DNA of 64,000 bases from Pseudomonas haemolytica (GTDB lineage: Bacteria; Pseudomonadota; Gammaproteobacteria; Pseudomonadales; Pseudomonadaceae). How positions within the stretch are numbered: position 1 is the first letter of the stretch; every line of letters begins with the position of its first letter. The DNA lies in NCBI RefSeq assembly GCF_009659625.1, contig NZ_VOIW01000010.1, positions 1 through 64,000 on the forward strand, given 5' to 3'. Under the pieces are notes generated by a model that did not search any database, was not told the DNA's origin, and saw nothing but the letters and a program-made list of their open reading frames with translations. Positions 1 to 9,504 of this stretch are shown here, in pieces. A program made the translations under genes and the position numbers.

Positions 1-76
1 AACTCAGTAGTGAAACGATGCATCGCCGATGGTAGTGTGGGGTTTCCCCATGTGAGAGTAGGTCATCGTCAAGATT
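1..76 (+). rRNA. rrf: 5S ribosomal RNA, 3' part only
   Basis: The first 76 bases match the 3' part of Pseudomonas 5S rRNA, including the GAAACGATGCATCGCCGATG core and the closing GGTCATCGTCAAGATT. The 5' part lies before the window, so an rRNA operon ends here. A terminator follows directly. Confidence 0.95.
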
Positions 77-84
77 AAATTCCG

Positions 85-120
85 AAACCCCAATTGCGAA
101 AGCAGTTGGGGTTTTGTTTT
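85..120 (+). terminator. Rho-independent terminator of the rRNA operon
   Basis: AAACCCCAATTGC, a GAAA loop and GCAGTTGGGGTTTTG form a long stem followed by a T-rich run, only a few bases after the 5S rRNA end. Confidence 0.92.
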
Positions 121-294
121 GGGCGCTCGGAAACCTCGCAGCCCTTAGTCCTACCCAGCATTAAATAACCCACCGTTGAGGGAAATCAATGCAAAGTGTT
201 TCTGCATTTTTGGTATGGTGCAGCACATTTTCACAAGGATTGATCTTTATCCGCAGGAAGCGGCGTCGACCTTTTTCAACGAGATGCTGTAGAA

Positions 295-2187
295 ATGCCT
301 GAACCAATACCTATCAAGGATCACGAAAAAGAAAACCGCCTGGTCAACAAGCGCTTGCTCGCCTGTGCGCTGCTGGTGATTGGTATCACCTGCGCCCTGG
401 TGGGGCGCATGTATTTCCTGCAGGTGGTGCAGTACGACTACCACTCCACGATCTCGGAAAACAACCGAGTCCATGTGTTGCCTATCACACCGACTCGCGG
501 CTTGATCTACGACCGCAATGGCGTGGTCCTGGCCGACAACCGCCCGAGTTACAACCTGACTATCACCCGTGAGCGCACCACCGACCTCAAGGGTGAACTG
601 GACGCAATCGTGAATCTTCTGCACTTGCCTGCCGAAGACCGCGCCGTTTTCGATAAGGCGCTTAAACAGGCCCGTCACCCGTTTGTCCCCGTCACGTTGT
701 TCTATGAGTTGACCGAAGAGCAGATCGCCGTGTTGGCCGTCAACGAGTTCCGCCTACCTGGAGTGGACGTCGAGCCACAATTCGTCCGCCACTATCCGCT
801 GGGCGCCCACTTTGCCCACTCCATAGGCTACGTCGGCCGTATTAACGAAAAAGAATCCAAGACCCTCGACTCCGTGGAATACCGCGGTACCCAATCCATC
901 GGTAAAACCGGGATCGAGCGCTTTTACGAGTCTGAGCTGCACGGCCATGTCGGTTATGAAGAGGTCGAGACCAACGCCCAGGGTCGCGTATTACGGGTGC
1001 TCAAGCACACTGATCCGGTTCCTGGCAAAAACATCGTCCTGAGCCTCGACGTCAAACTACAGGAAGCCGCCGAAGAGGCCCTGGGCGACCGTCGTGGTTC
1101 GGTGGTTGCCCTGGACCCACAAACCGGTGAAGTACTGGCGATGGTCAGCAAGCCGAGTTTCGACCCCAACCTGTTCGTCACCGGTATCAGCTTCAAGGAA
1201 TACGCCGCGCTGCACGACTCGATAGACCGGCCGCTGTTCAACCGCGTACTACGCGGGCTCTACGCCCCGGGCTCAACCATCAAACCGGAAGTGGCCATCG
1301 CCGGCCTCGACAGTGGAGTTGTCACCCCACAAACCCGGGTGTTCGACCCCGGTTATTACCAACTGCCGGACTTTGACCATAAATACCGCAACTGGAACCA
1401 CAGCGGCGACGGCTGGGTGGATATGGACGCGGCCATCATGCGTTCCAACGACACTTACTTCTACGACCTTGCCCATAAACTCGGCATCGACCGCTTGCAC
1501 GATTACCTCGCTGAGTTCGGCCTCGGTCAGAAGGTATCTCTGGACATGTTCGAAGAGTCTGCCGGGCTGATGCCATCCCAGGCCTGGAAGCGTGCGACCC
1601 GGCGCCAGCCGTGGTTTCCAGGTGAAACCGTTATCCTCGGTATCGGCCAGGGCTATATGCAGGTAACGCCGCTGCAACTGGCCCAGGCCACTGCATTGAT
1701 CGCCAACAAGGGTGTATGGAACCGCCCACACCTCGCCAAGACCATCAATGGCGTGCCTCCCGTGGATGAGAACCCGATGCCCAACGTAGTCCTCAAGGAT
1801 CCGCGCGACTGGGAACAGGTCAACCATGGCATGCAATTGGTGATGCACGACCCACGGGGTATCGCCCGGGCCGCCGCACAAGGTGCCCAATACCGCATCG
1901 CCGGCAAGAGTGGTACTGCCCAGGTGGTGGCGATCAAGCAGGGTGAACGCTATAACCGCAACAAGACCTTGGAGCGTCATCGCGATAACGCCTTGTTCGT
2001 CGGCTTCGCGCCGGCCGAACATCCGACAATCGTGATTTCAGTCATGATCGAAAACGGTGAGGCCGGTGGCCGCGTGGCTGGCCCGGTAGTGCGACAGATC
2101 ATGGACGCCTGGCTGCTTGACCAGGAAGGCCATCTCAAGCCGCAGTATGCGACACCAGCCAAGGCGCCAGGCGACCCACGCGTCTAA
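295..2187 (+). CDS. mrdA: Penicillin-binding protein 2 (peptidoglycan transpeptidase), orphan copy
   Basis: 630 aa class B PBP of the elongasome family, which cross-links peptidoglycan during side-wall growth. One N-terminal membrane segment (about residues 20-42) precedes the PBP dimer domain (PTRGLIYDRNG) and the transpeptidase domain. Active-site motifs are S327-TIK, S384-ND (PBP2 has SxD, not SxN) and K538-SG. The ATG at 295 keeps the short cytoplasmic tail normal for the family; the ribosome site is weak. In Pseudomonas the usual mrdA is followed by rodA, but here the next gene is an unrelated convergent one overlapping the stop. This therefore looks like a second PBP2 gene rather than the one in the rod-shape operon. 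The family call is firm; the paralogue status is inferred from context. Confidence 0.93.
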   Translation: MPEPIPIKDHEKENRLVNKRLLACALLVIGITCALVGRMYFLQVVQYDYHSTISENNRVHVLPITPTRGLIYDRNGVVLADNRPSYNLTITRERTTDLKGELDAIVNLLHLPAEDRAVFDKALKQARHPFVPVTLFYELTEEQIAVLAVNEFRLPGVDVEPQFVRHYPLGAHFAHSIGYVGRINEKESKTLDSVEYRGTQSIGKTGIERFYESELHGHVGYEEVETNAQGRVLRVLKHTDPVPGKNIVLSLDVKLQEAAEEALGDRRGSVVALDPQTGEVLAMVSKPSFDPNLFVTGISFKEYAALHDSIDRPLFNRVLRGLYAPGSTIKPEVAIAGLDSGVVTPQTRVFDPGYYQLPDFDHKYRNWNHSGDGWVDMDAAIMRSNDTYFYDLAHKLGIDRLHDYLAEFGLGQKVSLDMFEESAGLMPSQAWKRATRRQPWFPGETVILGIGQGYMQVTPLQLAQATALIANKGVWNRPHLAKTINGVPPVDENPMPNVVLKDPRDWEQVNHGMQLVMHDPRGIARAAAQGAQYRIAGKSGTAQVVAIKQGERYNRNKTLERHRDNALFVGFAPAEHPTIVISVMIENGEAGGRVAGPVVRQIMDAWLLDQEGHLKPQYATPAKAPGDPRV

Positions 2188-2591
2188 GTCAGACCTTCCC
2201 ACTCTTCCCAGCGCGCGACGCCGTCATAGGCAAGCCAGGGCACCTCATGGGCCGTCCAGATATGCGAGGTGGGCCTGACTCCCGGATCATCGTCCAGCGT
2301 CGCCACCCGCACAATCACATGAGGCTGATACCCACGTTCGGCGATCAGGTGTGAGCCGCAGCGTGAGCAGAAATGCCGGCGTTTGCCCGGTGAAGATTCA
2401 AAGGACGACAGCAGCTCTTCACCGTGCGTCCAGCGAAAATGCTCACGCATCACCCCGGCCGTGGCGACAAACGCGGCCGCATGTGCCTTGCGACAGCTTT
2501 CGCAGTGGCAGTGGCTGATGGGCATGTCCAGGCTGTCCACTTGGTAGCGCACACCTTTGCACAAGCAACTTCCGCTCAATGGGTCAGTCAT
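2184..2591 (-). CDS. GFA (glutathione-dependent formaldehyde-activating enzyme/CENP-V) family protein
   Basis: 135 aa, the normal size for this small zinc-binding fold. The zinc-ligand cysteines are visible: SCLCKGVRY near residue 9, CHCESCRK near residue 28 and FCSRCGSHL near residue 74. The family includes formaldehyde-activating enzymes, but most members have no proven substrate, so no reaction is claimed. The stop overlaps the convergent mrdA stop by three bases, so the two genes share a terminus. Confidence 0.88.
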   Translation of the reverse strand: MTDPLSGSCLCKGVRYQVDSLDMPISHCHCESCRKAHAAAFVATAGVMREHFRWTHGEELLSSFESSPGKRRHFCSRCGSHLIAERGYQPHVIVRVATLDDDPGVRPTSHIWTAHEVPWLAYDGVARWEEWEGLT

Positions 2592-2690
2592 AACCTATGG
2601 CCAGGTCAAGGATGGGGTCATCATCATGGCGCACAACTGAAGGTTGCGCATTGGTTGATGTCGCCTACTGTTCAATGGAGGAGGTGACTT

Positions 2691-3158
2691 ATGCACGTAT
2701 TAGATCGCATCGAACGAAAGGTCCTGCTCAACGCATCACGTAAACAGGTGTGGGAGGCACTTACGCAGGCCGAGCAATTTGGTGATTGGTTCGGTATTGC
2801 GCTCAGGGGTAAAAACTTTGTCGCCGGGGAAACCATCCAAGCGCCGATTACTTACCCAGGCTACGAACATGTGGTGTGGAAGGCCAGGATCGAGCGCATC
2901 CTGCCGCAAACCCTGTTCTCTTTCTGGTGGCACCCTTATGCGGTAGAAGAGGGTGTCGACTACGACATGGAAACACCGACCCTGGTGGAGTTCACCATTG
3001 AAGATCGCGCACCGGGCATCCTGCTGCGGGTCGTCGAGTCGGGTTTCGACAATGTGCCTGAGGCTCGGCGCCAGAAGGCTTTCAAGATGAATTCCCGCGG
3101 CTGGGACGAGCAAATGGGCAACATTGAAAGCTACCTGAGCCCAGCCGGATCAAAGTGA
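2691..3158 (+). CDS. SRPBCC (AHSA1/START-like) family protein
   Basis: 155 aa with the family pattern: N-terminal IERKVLLNASRKQVWEALT, a central WWHPYAVEEG strand region and a C-terminal helix (GWDEQMGNIESYL). These proteins form a helix-grip hydrophobic pocket. Many are activators or ligand binders without assigned ligands, so no specific role is claimed. The ATG at 2691 follows GGAGGAGGTGAC, a good ribosome site, and fixes the start. It is convergent with the TonB receptor downstream. Confidence 0.85.
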   Translation: MHVLDRIERKVLLNASRKQVWEALTQAEQFGDWFGIALRGKNFVAGETIQAPITYPGYEHVVWKARIERILPQTLFSFWWHPYAVEEGVDYDMETPTLVEFTIEDRAPGILLRVVESGFDNVPEARRQKAFKMNSRGWDEQMGNIESYLSPAGSK

Positions 3159-3198
3159 TGGTATGCAGGGGGAAATCATCCCTCACATGTTTAAGCGT

Positions 3199-5412
3199 TT
3201 AGAAATCAATCGTCGCCGACAACTTCGCCACCCGCGGATCGCCCTGGCTCAGGAAGCCGCCCTGGGCCGACTCCCAGTACTTCTCGTTGGCGACGTTCTC
3301 TACCGTGGCGCCAATTGTCACATCGCGCTGGTCCAGCGTGAAGGTATAGCGCGCGCCCACGTCGAAGCGGTTCCAGGCCGGCAAGCTAAGGTTGTTGGCT
3401 GCGTCGGCGTACTGGCCGCCGGTGCGCAACATGCGCCCGTTGAGGGTCACACCCTGCAGGCCAGGCACATCCCAATCCACCCCGGCGTTGAGCTGGAATG
3501 AAGGTACGCCGATGGCCCGGTTGCCGTCGTTGGCGCCGTTGAGGGTGCCCTTGAGTTCGGTCTTCATCAGCGTCACCCCGCCCAGCAAGCGCAGGCCACT
3601 GACCGGTTCACCGAAGACGTTCAGTTCGACGCCCTTGTTGATCTGCTGCCCCTCACGCACGTAGCGGGCCGTGGTGGCATCGATGGCCTCGGCATACCCC
3701 GCGCCGGGTTGCTCGATACGGTAGACACCCAAGGTCGCGCCATAAGTACCCATGTCCACCTTGACGCCTGCTTCGATCTGCTTGGAGCGAGCAGGCGCAT
3801 AGGCTTGCCCGCCACCGATGACCGTCAGTTCTCCTGATTTGAGTGGCGATGTCGGGCCCTGGGCCAGGCCTTCGATGCGGTTGGCATACAGCGACACATG
3901 CTCCCACGGCTTGAACACAATGCCGTAGACCGGTGTAGTGATCGATTCGTCATAGTTGGCCGTGCGGGTACCGCTCATGTAGTGGTAGCTCTGCACCACC
4001 ATCTGCTGACGACGTGCGCCGACAGTCACCAGCAGGCGGTCATCGAAGAAGCCCAGGGTGTCGGAAACCGCTGCACTACGCACGAAGGTCTTGTCGGTGA
4101 TGGTCGGATCGCTGAAGTCAGTGCCCGGGGTATTGCGTGGGCTGTTCAGGGCCGGTGGCGCGCCGGTCACGGGGTTATAGATATTGGTCGGGGTTTTGGC
4201 GCTGGCGAACACATAGGCGTTGCGCGCCTCGGTCCAGATGCCGGCCAGGCCGAAGTTGAGCCGATGGCTGACGGGGCCGGTCTGGAACTTGCCGTTGAGG
4301 CCACCCATCGCACTGGTGTTGTTTTCTTCGTGGGCAATAGTCGAGCCACTGGCGCTGGCATTGCCGAGATTGTCGCTCAGGGTCACAGACGAATAGCGCC
4401 CCATTTCACGGCTATGCTTGGCACCGGCTGCCGCATAGGCGGTCCAGTTTTCGTTCAGGTCGTACTCGGCGCGCAGCATCCCCAAGGTGTCTTCAAGGTT
4501 GGTACTGCTCCAGCTTGGCGCGTAGTTGGTGTCTGCCGACGGTGCATCCGGCACATGGCTGATCTTGCCGAGGAATACCGAGTTGCGTCCGCCGTTGATA
4601 CGTTGCTTCTGATACACAAAGTCACCCGACAGCCGCAAAGCATCGCCGCGGTAATCGAGGCCGACGGCAAACAGCTTCGAACGCTGGTTTTCATCGTCAA
4701 TGCCGGTATCGCCTTCGCGCTGAGACAGGTTGGCCCGTGCGCCGAATCGGTTGTCTTCGCCGAACCGCTGACCAATATCCAAGTGCTCGCCAATCCGGCC
4801 ATCGCTACTGATGTCGGTGCTGAAACGACGCAGCGGCACATCATCGGCACGCTTGGGTTGCAGGTTGACGCCGCCGCCAATCCCCGAGCCCGTGGGCGTG
4901 ACGCCATTGATAAAAGCGTTGGGGCCCTTGAACACTTCCACGCGCTCCAAAGCGTCAGTGGACATGATCTGGCGCGGCAGGATGCCGTACAAACCGTTGT
5001 ATGAAATGTCGTCGCCACTCAACGGCAGGCCACGGATCATGAAGGTCTGGGCCTGGTTCGCATACCCCGAAGCCTGGCGCACCGAGGAGTCATTGAGCAG
5101 CACGTCGCCGACGGTTTCCGCCTGCTGGTCGCGAATCAGCTTCTCGGTATAGGAGGACATGCTGAAGGGTACATCCATGATGTCCTGATTACCCAGTACA
5201 CCCAGTTGGCCGCCGCGCGCAACCTGGCCACCTGCAAACTCGGGTGGCAATGCAGTGGGCGCGGGCGCTTCAGCATTGATGCTGGTGGCTCCTAGCTCCA
5301 GTGCGTTATCCGCACCCGCTGGCGGTGCTGCATGTGCAGCAAAACTCAGGGAGCAGCAAAGCGCGAGCAGAGTGGGGCGAAACGGCAAAGCGGGAGTGTT
5401 ACTGATGGGCAT
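3199..5412 (-). CDS. TonB-dependent siderophore receptor (no STN domain)
   Basis: 737 aa outer-membrane receptor. Signal peptide (LLALCCSLSFAAHA), then the plug domain (SMSSYTEKLIRDQQAETVGDVL, RGLPLSGDD, VEVFKGPNAFINGV) and a 22-strand barrel ending in the aromatic ATIDF. There is no N-terminal secretin/TonB signalling domain, so it is a transporter without the FecA-type signalling role. The open frame runs up to 5580, but a Fur box lies inside that extension, so the start is placed at the ATG at 5412, which begins the signal peptide. Regulation by iron through Fur is expected. The substrate is unknown; a ferri-siderophore is likely from the family. Confidence 0.92.
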   Translation of the reverse strand: MPISNTPALPFRPTLLALCCSLSFAAHAAPPAGADNALELGATSINAEAPAPTALPPEFAGGQVARGGQLGVLGNQDIMDVPFSMSSYTEKLIRDQQAETVGDVLLNDSSVRQASGYANQAQTFMIRGLPLSGDDISYNGLYGILPRQIMSTDALERVEVFKGPNAFINGVTPTGSGIGGGVNLQPKRADDVPLRRFSTDISSDGRIGEHLDIGQRFGEDNRFGARANLSQREGDTGIDDENQRSKLFAVGLDYRGDALRLSGDFVYQKQRINGGRNSVFLGKISHVPDAPSADTNYAPSWSSTNLEDTLGMLRAEYDLNENWTAYAAAGAKHSREMGRYSSVTLSDNLGNASASGSTIAHEENNTSAMGGLNGKFQTGPVSHRLNFGLAGIWTEARNAYVFASAKTPTNIYNPVTGAPPALNSPRNTPGTDFSDPTITDKTFVRSAAVSDTLGFFDDRLLVTVGARRQQMVVQSYHYMSGTRTANYDESITTPVYGIVFKPWEHVSLYANRIEGLAQGPTSPLKSGELTVIGGGQAYAPARSKQIEAGVKVDMGTYGATLGVYRIEQPGAGYAEAIDATTARYVREGQQINKGVELNVFGEPVSGLRLLGGVTLMKTELKGTLNGANDGNRAIGVPSFQLNAGVDWDVPGLQGVTLNGRMLRTGGQYADAANNLSLPAWNRFDVGARYTFTLDQRDVTIGATVENVANEKYWESAQGGFLSQGDPRVAKLSATIDF

Positions 5413-5501
5413 GGTCGATCCTGACGGCGAACCGTCAATGGTGAGGAAGTGGGCAACAACGTTGCGCTTCCTCACTGCGCGGATACGACTCCGGCGCAAA
5501 T

Positions 5502-5520
5502 GATAGTAATTATTATTATC
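5502..5520 (-). promoter_or_regulatory. Fur box
   Basis: Read on the minus strand, GATAATAATAATTACTATC agrees with the 19-bp Fur consensus GATAATGATAATCATTATC at 16 of 19 positions. It lies about 90 bases before the receptor start and 110 before polB. It should control the receptor; whether it also affects polB is open. Confidence 0.85.
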
Positions 5521-5630
5521 GGCGTGCAACAAGAATTTTAGATTGCGGTCTGCGTGCGCGTTAACGTGCCGCGTTTGCACGGATGCCGAGTAGAATCACG
5601 CCCTTAAAGCGATTCTTGAGGTGCGGTACG

Positions 5631-7988
5631 GTGGATTTACAGCAGGGTTTTGTTCTGACCCGGCATTGGCGCGATACCCCGGCGGGCACGGAGGTCAGTT
5701 TCTGGCTGGCCACCGACCATGGGCCTCGCTGCATTCGCCTACCCGCGCAAACCTCGGTGATGTTCATCCCCGAGGCGTACCGCAAGCCGCTCGATTGGCT
5801 GCTCAAGGGCGAGCGCGATCTCGAGTTGCGCCCGTTGCAACTGTGCGACTTCCACCACCGCCCGGTCCTGGGCCTCTATGCTCGCCAGCATCGCCAGTTG
5901 ATGGACATCGAAAAGCGCCTGCGCAGCGCCGGGGTCGATGTCTACGAAGGCGACGTACGCCCACCCGAGCGCTACATGATGGAGCGTTTTATCACCGCCC
6001 CCGTATGGTTCGGCGGCACGCCCGACGCGAGTGGCACGTTGCTCGACGCGCAGATGAAGCCCGCCCCCGACTACCGCCCGCCCTTGAAGCTGGTGTCCCT
6101 GGACATCGAGACCACCGCCCAGGGCGACCTCTATTCCATCGCCCTTGAAGGTTGTGGCGAGCGCCAGGTGTACATGCTCGGCCCGCCGAACAAAACCGAC
6201 GCCGTAGACTTCAAGCTCGACTATTGCGACACCCGCGCCCAACTCCTCGAACGTCTCAACCAATGGCTGGCCACCTTTGATCCCGACGCGATCATCGGCT
6301 GGAACGTGGTGCAGTTCGACTTGCGCGTTCTCCACGAGCACGCCCAACGCCTGAACGTGCCGCTGTTGCTGGGCCGTGGCGGTGAAGCCATGGCCTGGCG
6401 CGAACACGGCAGCCGCAATCACTACTTCGCGGCGGCGGCGGGGCGGTTGATCATCGACGGCATCGAAGCCTTGCGTTCGGCCACCTGGAGTTTTGAGTCC
6501 TTCAGTCTGGAAAACGTCGCGCAAACCCTGCTCGGCGAAGGCAAGGACATCTCTACGCCGTACCAGCGCATGGACGAAATCAACCGCATGTTCGCCGAGG
6601 ACAAGCCCGCCCTGGCACGCTATAACCTCAAGGACTGCGAACTGGTCACGCGGATTTTCGAGAAGACCGAGCTGCTCAAGTTCCTGCTGGAACGGGCCAG
6701 CGTCACCGGGTTGCCGGCCGACCGCAACGGCGGTTCCGTGGCCGCATTCACCCACCTGTATATGCCGTTGATGCACCGCCAGGGCTTCGTCGCGCCTAAC
6801 CTGGGTGACAAACCGCCCCAAGCCAGCCCTGGCGGGTTTGTCATGGACTCACGCCCGGGCCTTTATGAGTCGGTGCTGGTACTGGACTACAAAAGCCTTT
6901 ACCCGTCGATCATCCGCAGTTTCCTGATTGACCCCGTGGGCTTGATCGAAGGCCTCAAGCACCCTGACGACAGCGACTCAGTGGAAGGCTTTCGCGGTGC
7001 GCGTTTCTCCCGCACTCGACACTGTTTACCGTCCATCGTTACCCGAGTGTCCGAAGGCCGCGAAGAGGCCAAGCGCGAACACAATGCGCCGTTGTCCCAG
7101 GCCCTGAAAATCATCATGAACGCCTTCTATGGTGTGCTCGGTTCCAGCGGCTGTCGGTTCTTCGACACCCGGCTGGCGTCCTCGATCACCCTGCGTGGGC
7201 ACCAGATCATGCGCCAGACTCGCGAGCTGGTGGAGGCCCAGGGTTACGAAGTGATTTACGGCGACACCGACTCCACCTTCGTCTGGCTCGGCAGTGCCCA
7301 TTCCCCGCAGGACGCCAATCGCATTGGCCTGGCGCTGGTGCACCACGTCAACGACTGGTGGCGCGCGCATCTAAGCAATGAGTACGGCCTGCAAAGTGCA
7401 CTGGAGCTGCAATACGAAACCCACTTCAGCCGCTTCCTGATGCCGACTATCCGGGGTGCCGAGGAGGGCAGTAAAAAACGCTACGCCGGCTTGGTCGTGC
7501 GCGACGATGGCAGTGAAGATATGGTCTACAAGGGCCTGGAAACCGTGCGCAGCGACTGGTCGCCCCTGGCCCGGCAATTCCAGCAGGAACTCTACCAGCG
7601 CATCTTTCATCGCCAGCCCCACCAGGAATACATCCGCGACTATGTGCGGCGTACCTTGAGCGGCGAATTCGACGAGCTACTGATCTACCGCAAACGCCTG
7701 CGCCGGCCCTTGCACGACTACGAACGCAACGTCCCGCCCCACGTGCGAGCGGCGCGCCTGGCGGACGAGTACAACGACCGTCTGGGACGCCCGCGCCAAT
7801 ATCAGCGCGGCGGGTGGATCAGCTATGTGATCAGCGTCAACGGCCCGGAACCGCTGGAAGTGCGGCAAGCGCCCATCGACTACGACCACTACGTCACCCG
7901 TCAATTGCAGCCCGTGGCGGACGCGATCCTGCCGTTCGTGAATGACGATTTCGGCACCCTGGTGGGCGGGCAGATGGGTCTGTTCTAA
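5631..7988 (+). CDS. polB: DNA polymerase II (family B)
   Basis: 785 aa family B polymerase, used in restart and damage-tolerant synthesis. The exonuclease site D158-I-E160 (SLDIETT) is followed by the exo II region (IIGWNVVQFDL). Polymerase motifs are A (DYKSLYPSIIRSF), B (KIIMNAFYGVLGS) and C (YGDTDST). All catalytic acids are present. The start is placed at GTG 5631, because GAGGTG at 5618-5623 is well spaced and family members begin with the same DLQQGFVLTRHW segment. An upstream in-frame codon at 5583 is not supported. No CTGT-N8-ACAG LexA box is visible upstream, although polB is an SOS gene in E. coli. Confidence 0.95.
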   Translation: MDLQQGFVLTRHWRDTPAGTEVSFWLATDHGPRCIRLPAQTSVMFIPEAYRKPLDWLLKGERDLELRPLQLCDFHHRPVLGLYARQHRQLMDIEKRLRSAGVDVYEGDVRPPERYMMERFITAPVWFGGTPDASGTLLDAQMKPAPDYRPPLKLVSLDIETTAQGDLYSIALEGCGERQVYMLGPPNKTDAVDFKLDYCDTRAQLLERLNQWLATFDPDAIIGWNVVQFDLRVLHEHAQRLNVPLLLGRGGEAMAWREHGSRNHYFAAAAGRLIIDGIEALRSATWSFESFSLENVAQTLLGEGKDISTPYQRMDEINRMFAEDKPALARYNLKDCELVTRIFEKTELLKFLLERASVTGLPADRNGGSVAAFTHLYMPLMHRQGFVAPNLGDKPPQASPGGFVMDSRPGLYESVLVLDYKSLYPSIIRSFLIDPVGLIEGLKHPDDSDSVEGFRGARFSRTRHCLPSIVTRVSEGREEAKREHNAPLSQALKIIMNAFYGVLGSSGCRFFDTRLASSITLRGHQIMRQTRELVEAQGYEVIYGDTDSTFVWLGSAHSPQDANRIGLALVHHVNDWWRAHLSNEYGLQSALELQYETHFSRFLMPTIRGAEEGSKKRYAGLVVRDDGSEDMVYKGLETVRSDWSPLARQFQQELYQRIFHRQPHQEYIRDYVRRTLSGEFDELLIYRKRLRRPLHDYERNVPPHVRAARLADEYNDRLGRPRQYQRGGWISYVISVNGPEPLEVRQAPIDYDHYVTRQLQPVADAILPFVNDDFGTLVGGQMGLF

Positions 7989-8075
7989 AACCCTTGCGAG
8001 GCATTGCGAGATTCGCAATGGCCCCAGGTGAAGGCCCACTTACAGATCAAGCTATTGCGATAGGAGGAAATGCCC

Positions 8076-8708
8076 ATGTACACGCTGTATGGCACTGACG
8101 AGTCCGGTTCCTGCATGATCGAAATCGCCCTGCAGCGCTGCGCGGTGCCCTGGCATCGCGTGGATGCCAGTTCATGGCAGGACGGCGAAGGCAGTGATGC
8201 CCTCGCACGTATCAATCCGCTCAAGCAGATCCCCACCCTGGTGACTCCCGACGGCCAGGTCCTGACCGAAAGCGCCGCCATCCTGATCCACCTGGGCCTG
8301 GAGTATCCCGACGCCGAGCTGCTGGCCGGCAATCGTGCGCAGATCCTGCGCGGCTTGCTGTACATCGCCGCCAATTGTTATTCGGCGATTGGCATCATCG
8401 ACTACCCGCAGCGCTGGTTGGGCGACGCCGATGAGGCGGCGCAAGCGCAATTGATCTCGGGCACGCGTCGCTATCTGCATCAGGCCTGGGTGGTGTTTGC
8501 CGAGCAGTTTGCCGACCAGTTGTTCACCCCCACTGATGCGCCGAACGCACTGGGCATCATGGCGGCGGCAGTGTCACGTTGGGATGAGGCGCGTGAGGTG
8601 CTGAGCAGGCTGGCGCCGGGGTTTGCCCTGACCCTGGCGCGGGTGGATGCCGACCCTGTCGTGGCACCCGTTTTTGCCCGGCATTGGCCTGATTGGACGG
8701 CCTCGTAA
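8076..8708 (+). CDS. Glutathione S-transferase family protein
   Basis: 210 aa. The N-terminal thioredoxin fold (MYTLYGTDESGSCMIEIAL, INPLKQIPTL with the conserved cis-proline, and TESAAILIHL for the glutathione gamma-glutamyl contact) is followed by an all-helical C-terminal domain. The start is at the second ATG (8076), because AGGAGG at 8062-8067 is eight bases away; the first ATG (8070) is too close. The substrate cannot be told. It stands alone between polB and an exported protein gene on the same strand. Confidence 0.88.
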   Translation: MYTLYGTDESGSCMIEIALQRCAVPWHRVDASSWQDGEGSDALARINPLKQIPTLVTPDGQVLTESAAILIHLGLEYPDAELLAGNRAQILRGLLYIAANCYSAIGIIDYPQRWLGDADEAAQAQLISGTRRYLHQAWVVFAEQFADQLFTPTDAPNALGIMAAAVSRWDEAREVLSRLAPGFALTLARVDADPVVAPVFARHWPDWTAS

Positions 8709-8861
8709 TCAGAAGAAACAATGACTCTTGCTACTACCCAAGCCCTTGCGTAGCGGGCGTCCTGACCTACGCTTCTCAAAGTGGTGTAGGAATCATCCTT
8801 GAATTTGACTGTCGCAGACATGAAACTCAAGAACCCTGCATGGAATTCAAAGGAGGTGCGC

Positions 8862-9431
8862 ATGCTCATCCGGTCGCTGACCCTGGCTACCTTGATGGCT
8901 TTTACGGGGCCGTTGTTGGCCGCTGATGATATCAACCCGCTCAAGCAAGACGTGGGCAAGGCTCGACCGCTAGTGGTGGTGGAGCTGGATTCCGGCAACG
9001 ACACCTTGGCGACCCTCAAGAAACAGCTGGACGAGCCTGCCACCAGGCAGTCTTTCGAAGAGCGCAGCATGGTGTTCTACACCGTGAAGTTCGGCAGCAT
9101 TGGCGCCGAGGGGGAGAAGTTCGCCAAGGACGCCAAGGACAACAAGAAGCTCACACCGCCCGAAACCAACGCGCTGATCCGTGCACTCAAGCTCGGCGCC
9201 GGCAGCGGCACCAAGGTGATCCTGATTGGCAAGGACGGCGAGAAGAAACTCGAGAAGACCGTGCCACCGGATAACCTCGACCTGAAGGACTTCTTCGGCG
9301 CCATCGACCAAATGCCGATGGCCGAGAAAGAAGCGGCTGCGCCGGCTGCGCCAGAACCTGCGCCTGCCAAGAACCCTGCCAAAGCGGGTAAGGCAACCAA
9401 GCCCGCTGCGGCTCAGCAGCTGGATGACTGA
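8862..9431 (+). CDS. Exported DUF4174 domain protein
   Basis: 189 aa. A signal peptide (MLIRSLTLATLMAFTGPLLA) leads into a thioredoxin-like DUF4174 domain beginning NPLKQDVGKARPLVVV and containing TKVILIGKDGEKKL. The C-terminal tail (about residues 145-189) is a low-complexity stretch rich in Ala, Pro and Lys. The ATG at 8862 follows AGGAGGTG, so the longer frame from 8799 is rejected. The function of the family is unknown; a periplasmic location is inferred. Confidence 0.82.
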   Translation: MLIRSLTLATLMAFTGPLLAADDINPLKQDVGKARPLVVVELDSGNDTLATLKKQLDEPATRQSFEERSMVFYTVKFGSIGAEGEKFAKDAKDNKKLTPPETNALIRALKLGAGSGTKVILIGKDGEKKLEKTVPPDNLDLKDFFGAIDQMPMAEKEAAAPAAPEPAPAKNPAKAGKATKPAAAQQLDD

Positions 9432-9435
9432 GTCT

Positions 9436-9465
9436 GCGCAGGAGCTGGCTTACCAGCTCCTGCGC
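9436..9465. terminator. Long perfect hairpin between convergent genes
   Basis: GCGCAGGAGCTGG, the loop CTTA and CCAGCTCCTGCGC give a 13-bp perfect stem between the DUF4174 gene and pslK, which converge. No T-run follows on either strand, so it may be a weak bidirectional terminator or an mRNA-end stabiliser. Confidence 0.5.
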
Positions 9466-9504
9466 CGGCGTATGTGCAGCGGTGGCTCTATAGGTTTGCG
9501 GACT

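Noticed and set aside
5521..5630. LexA (SOS) box before polB
   Set aside because: No CTGT-N8-ACAG or close variant is present in the upstream region.
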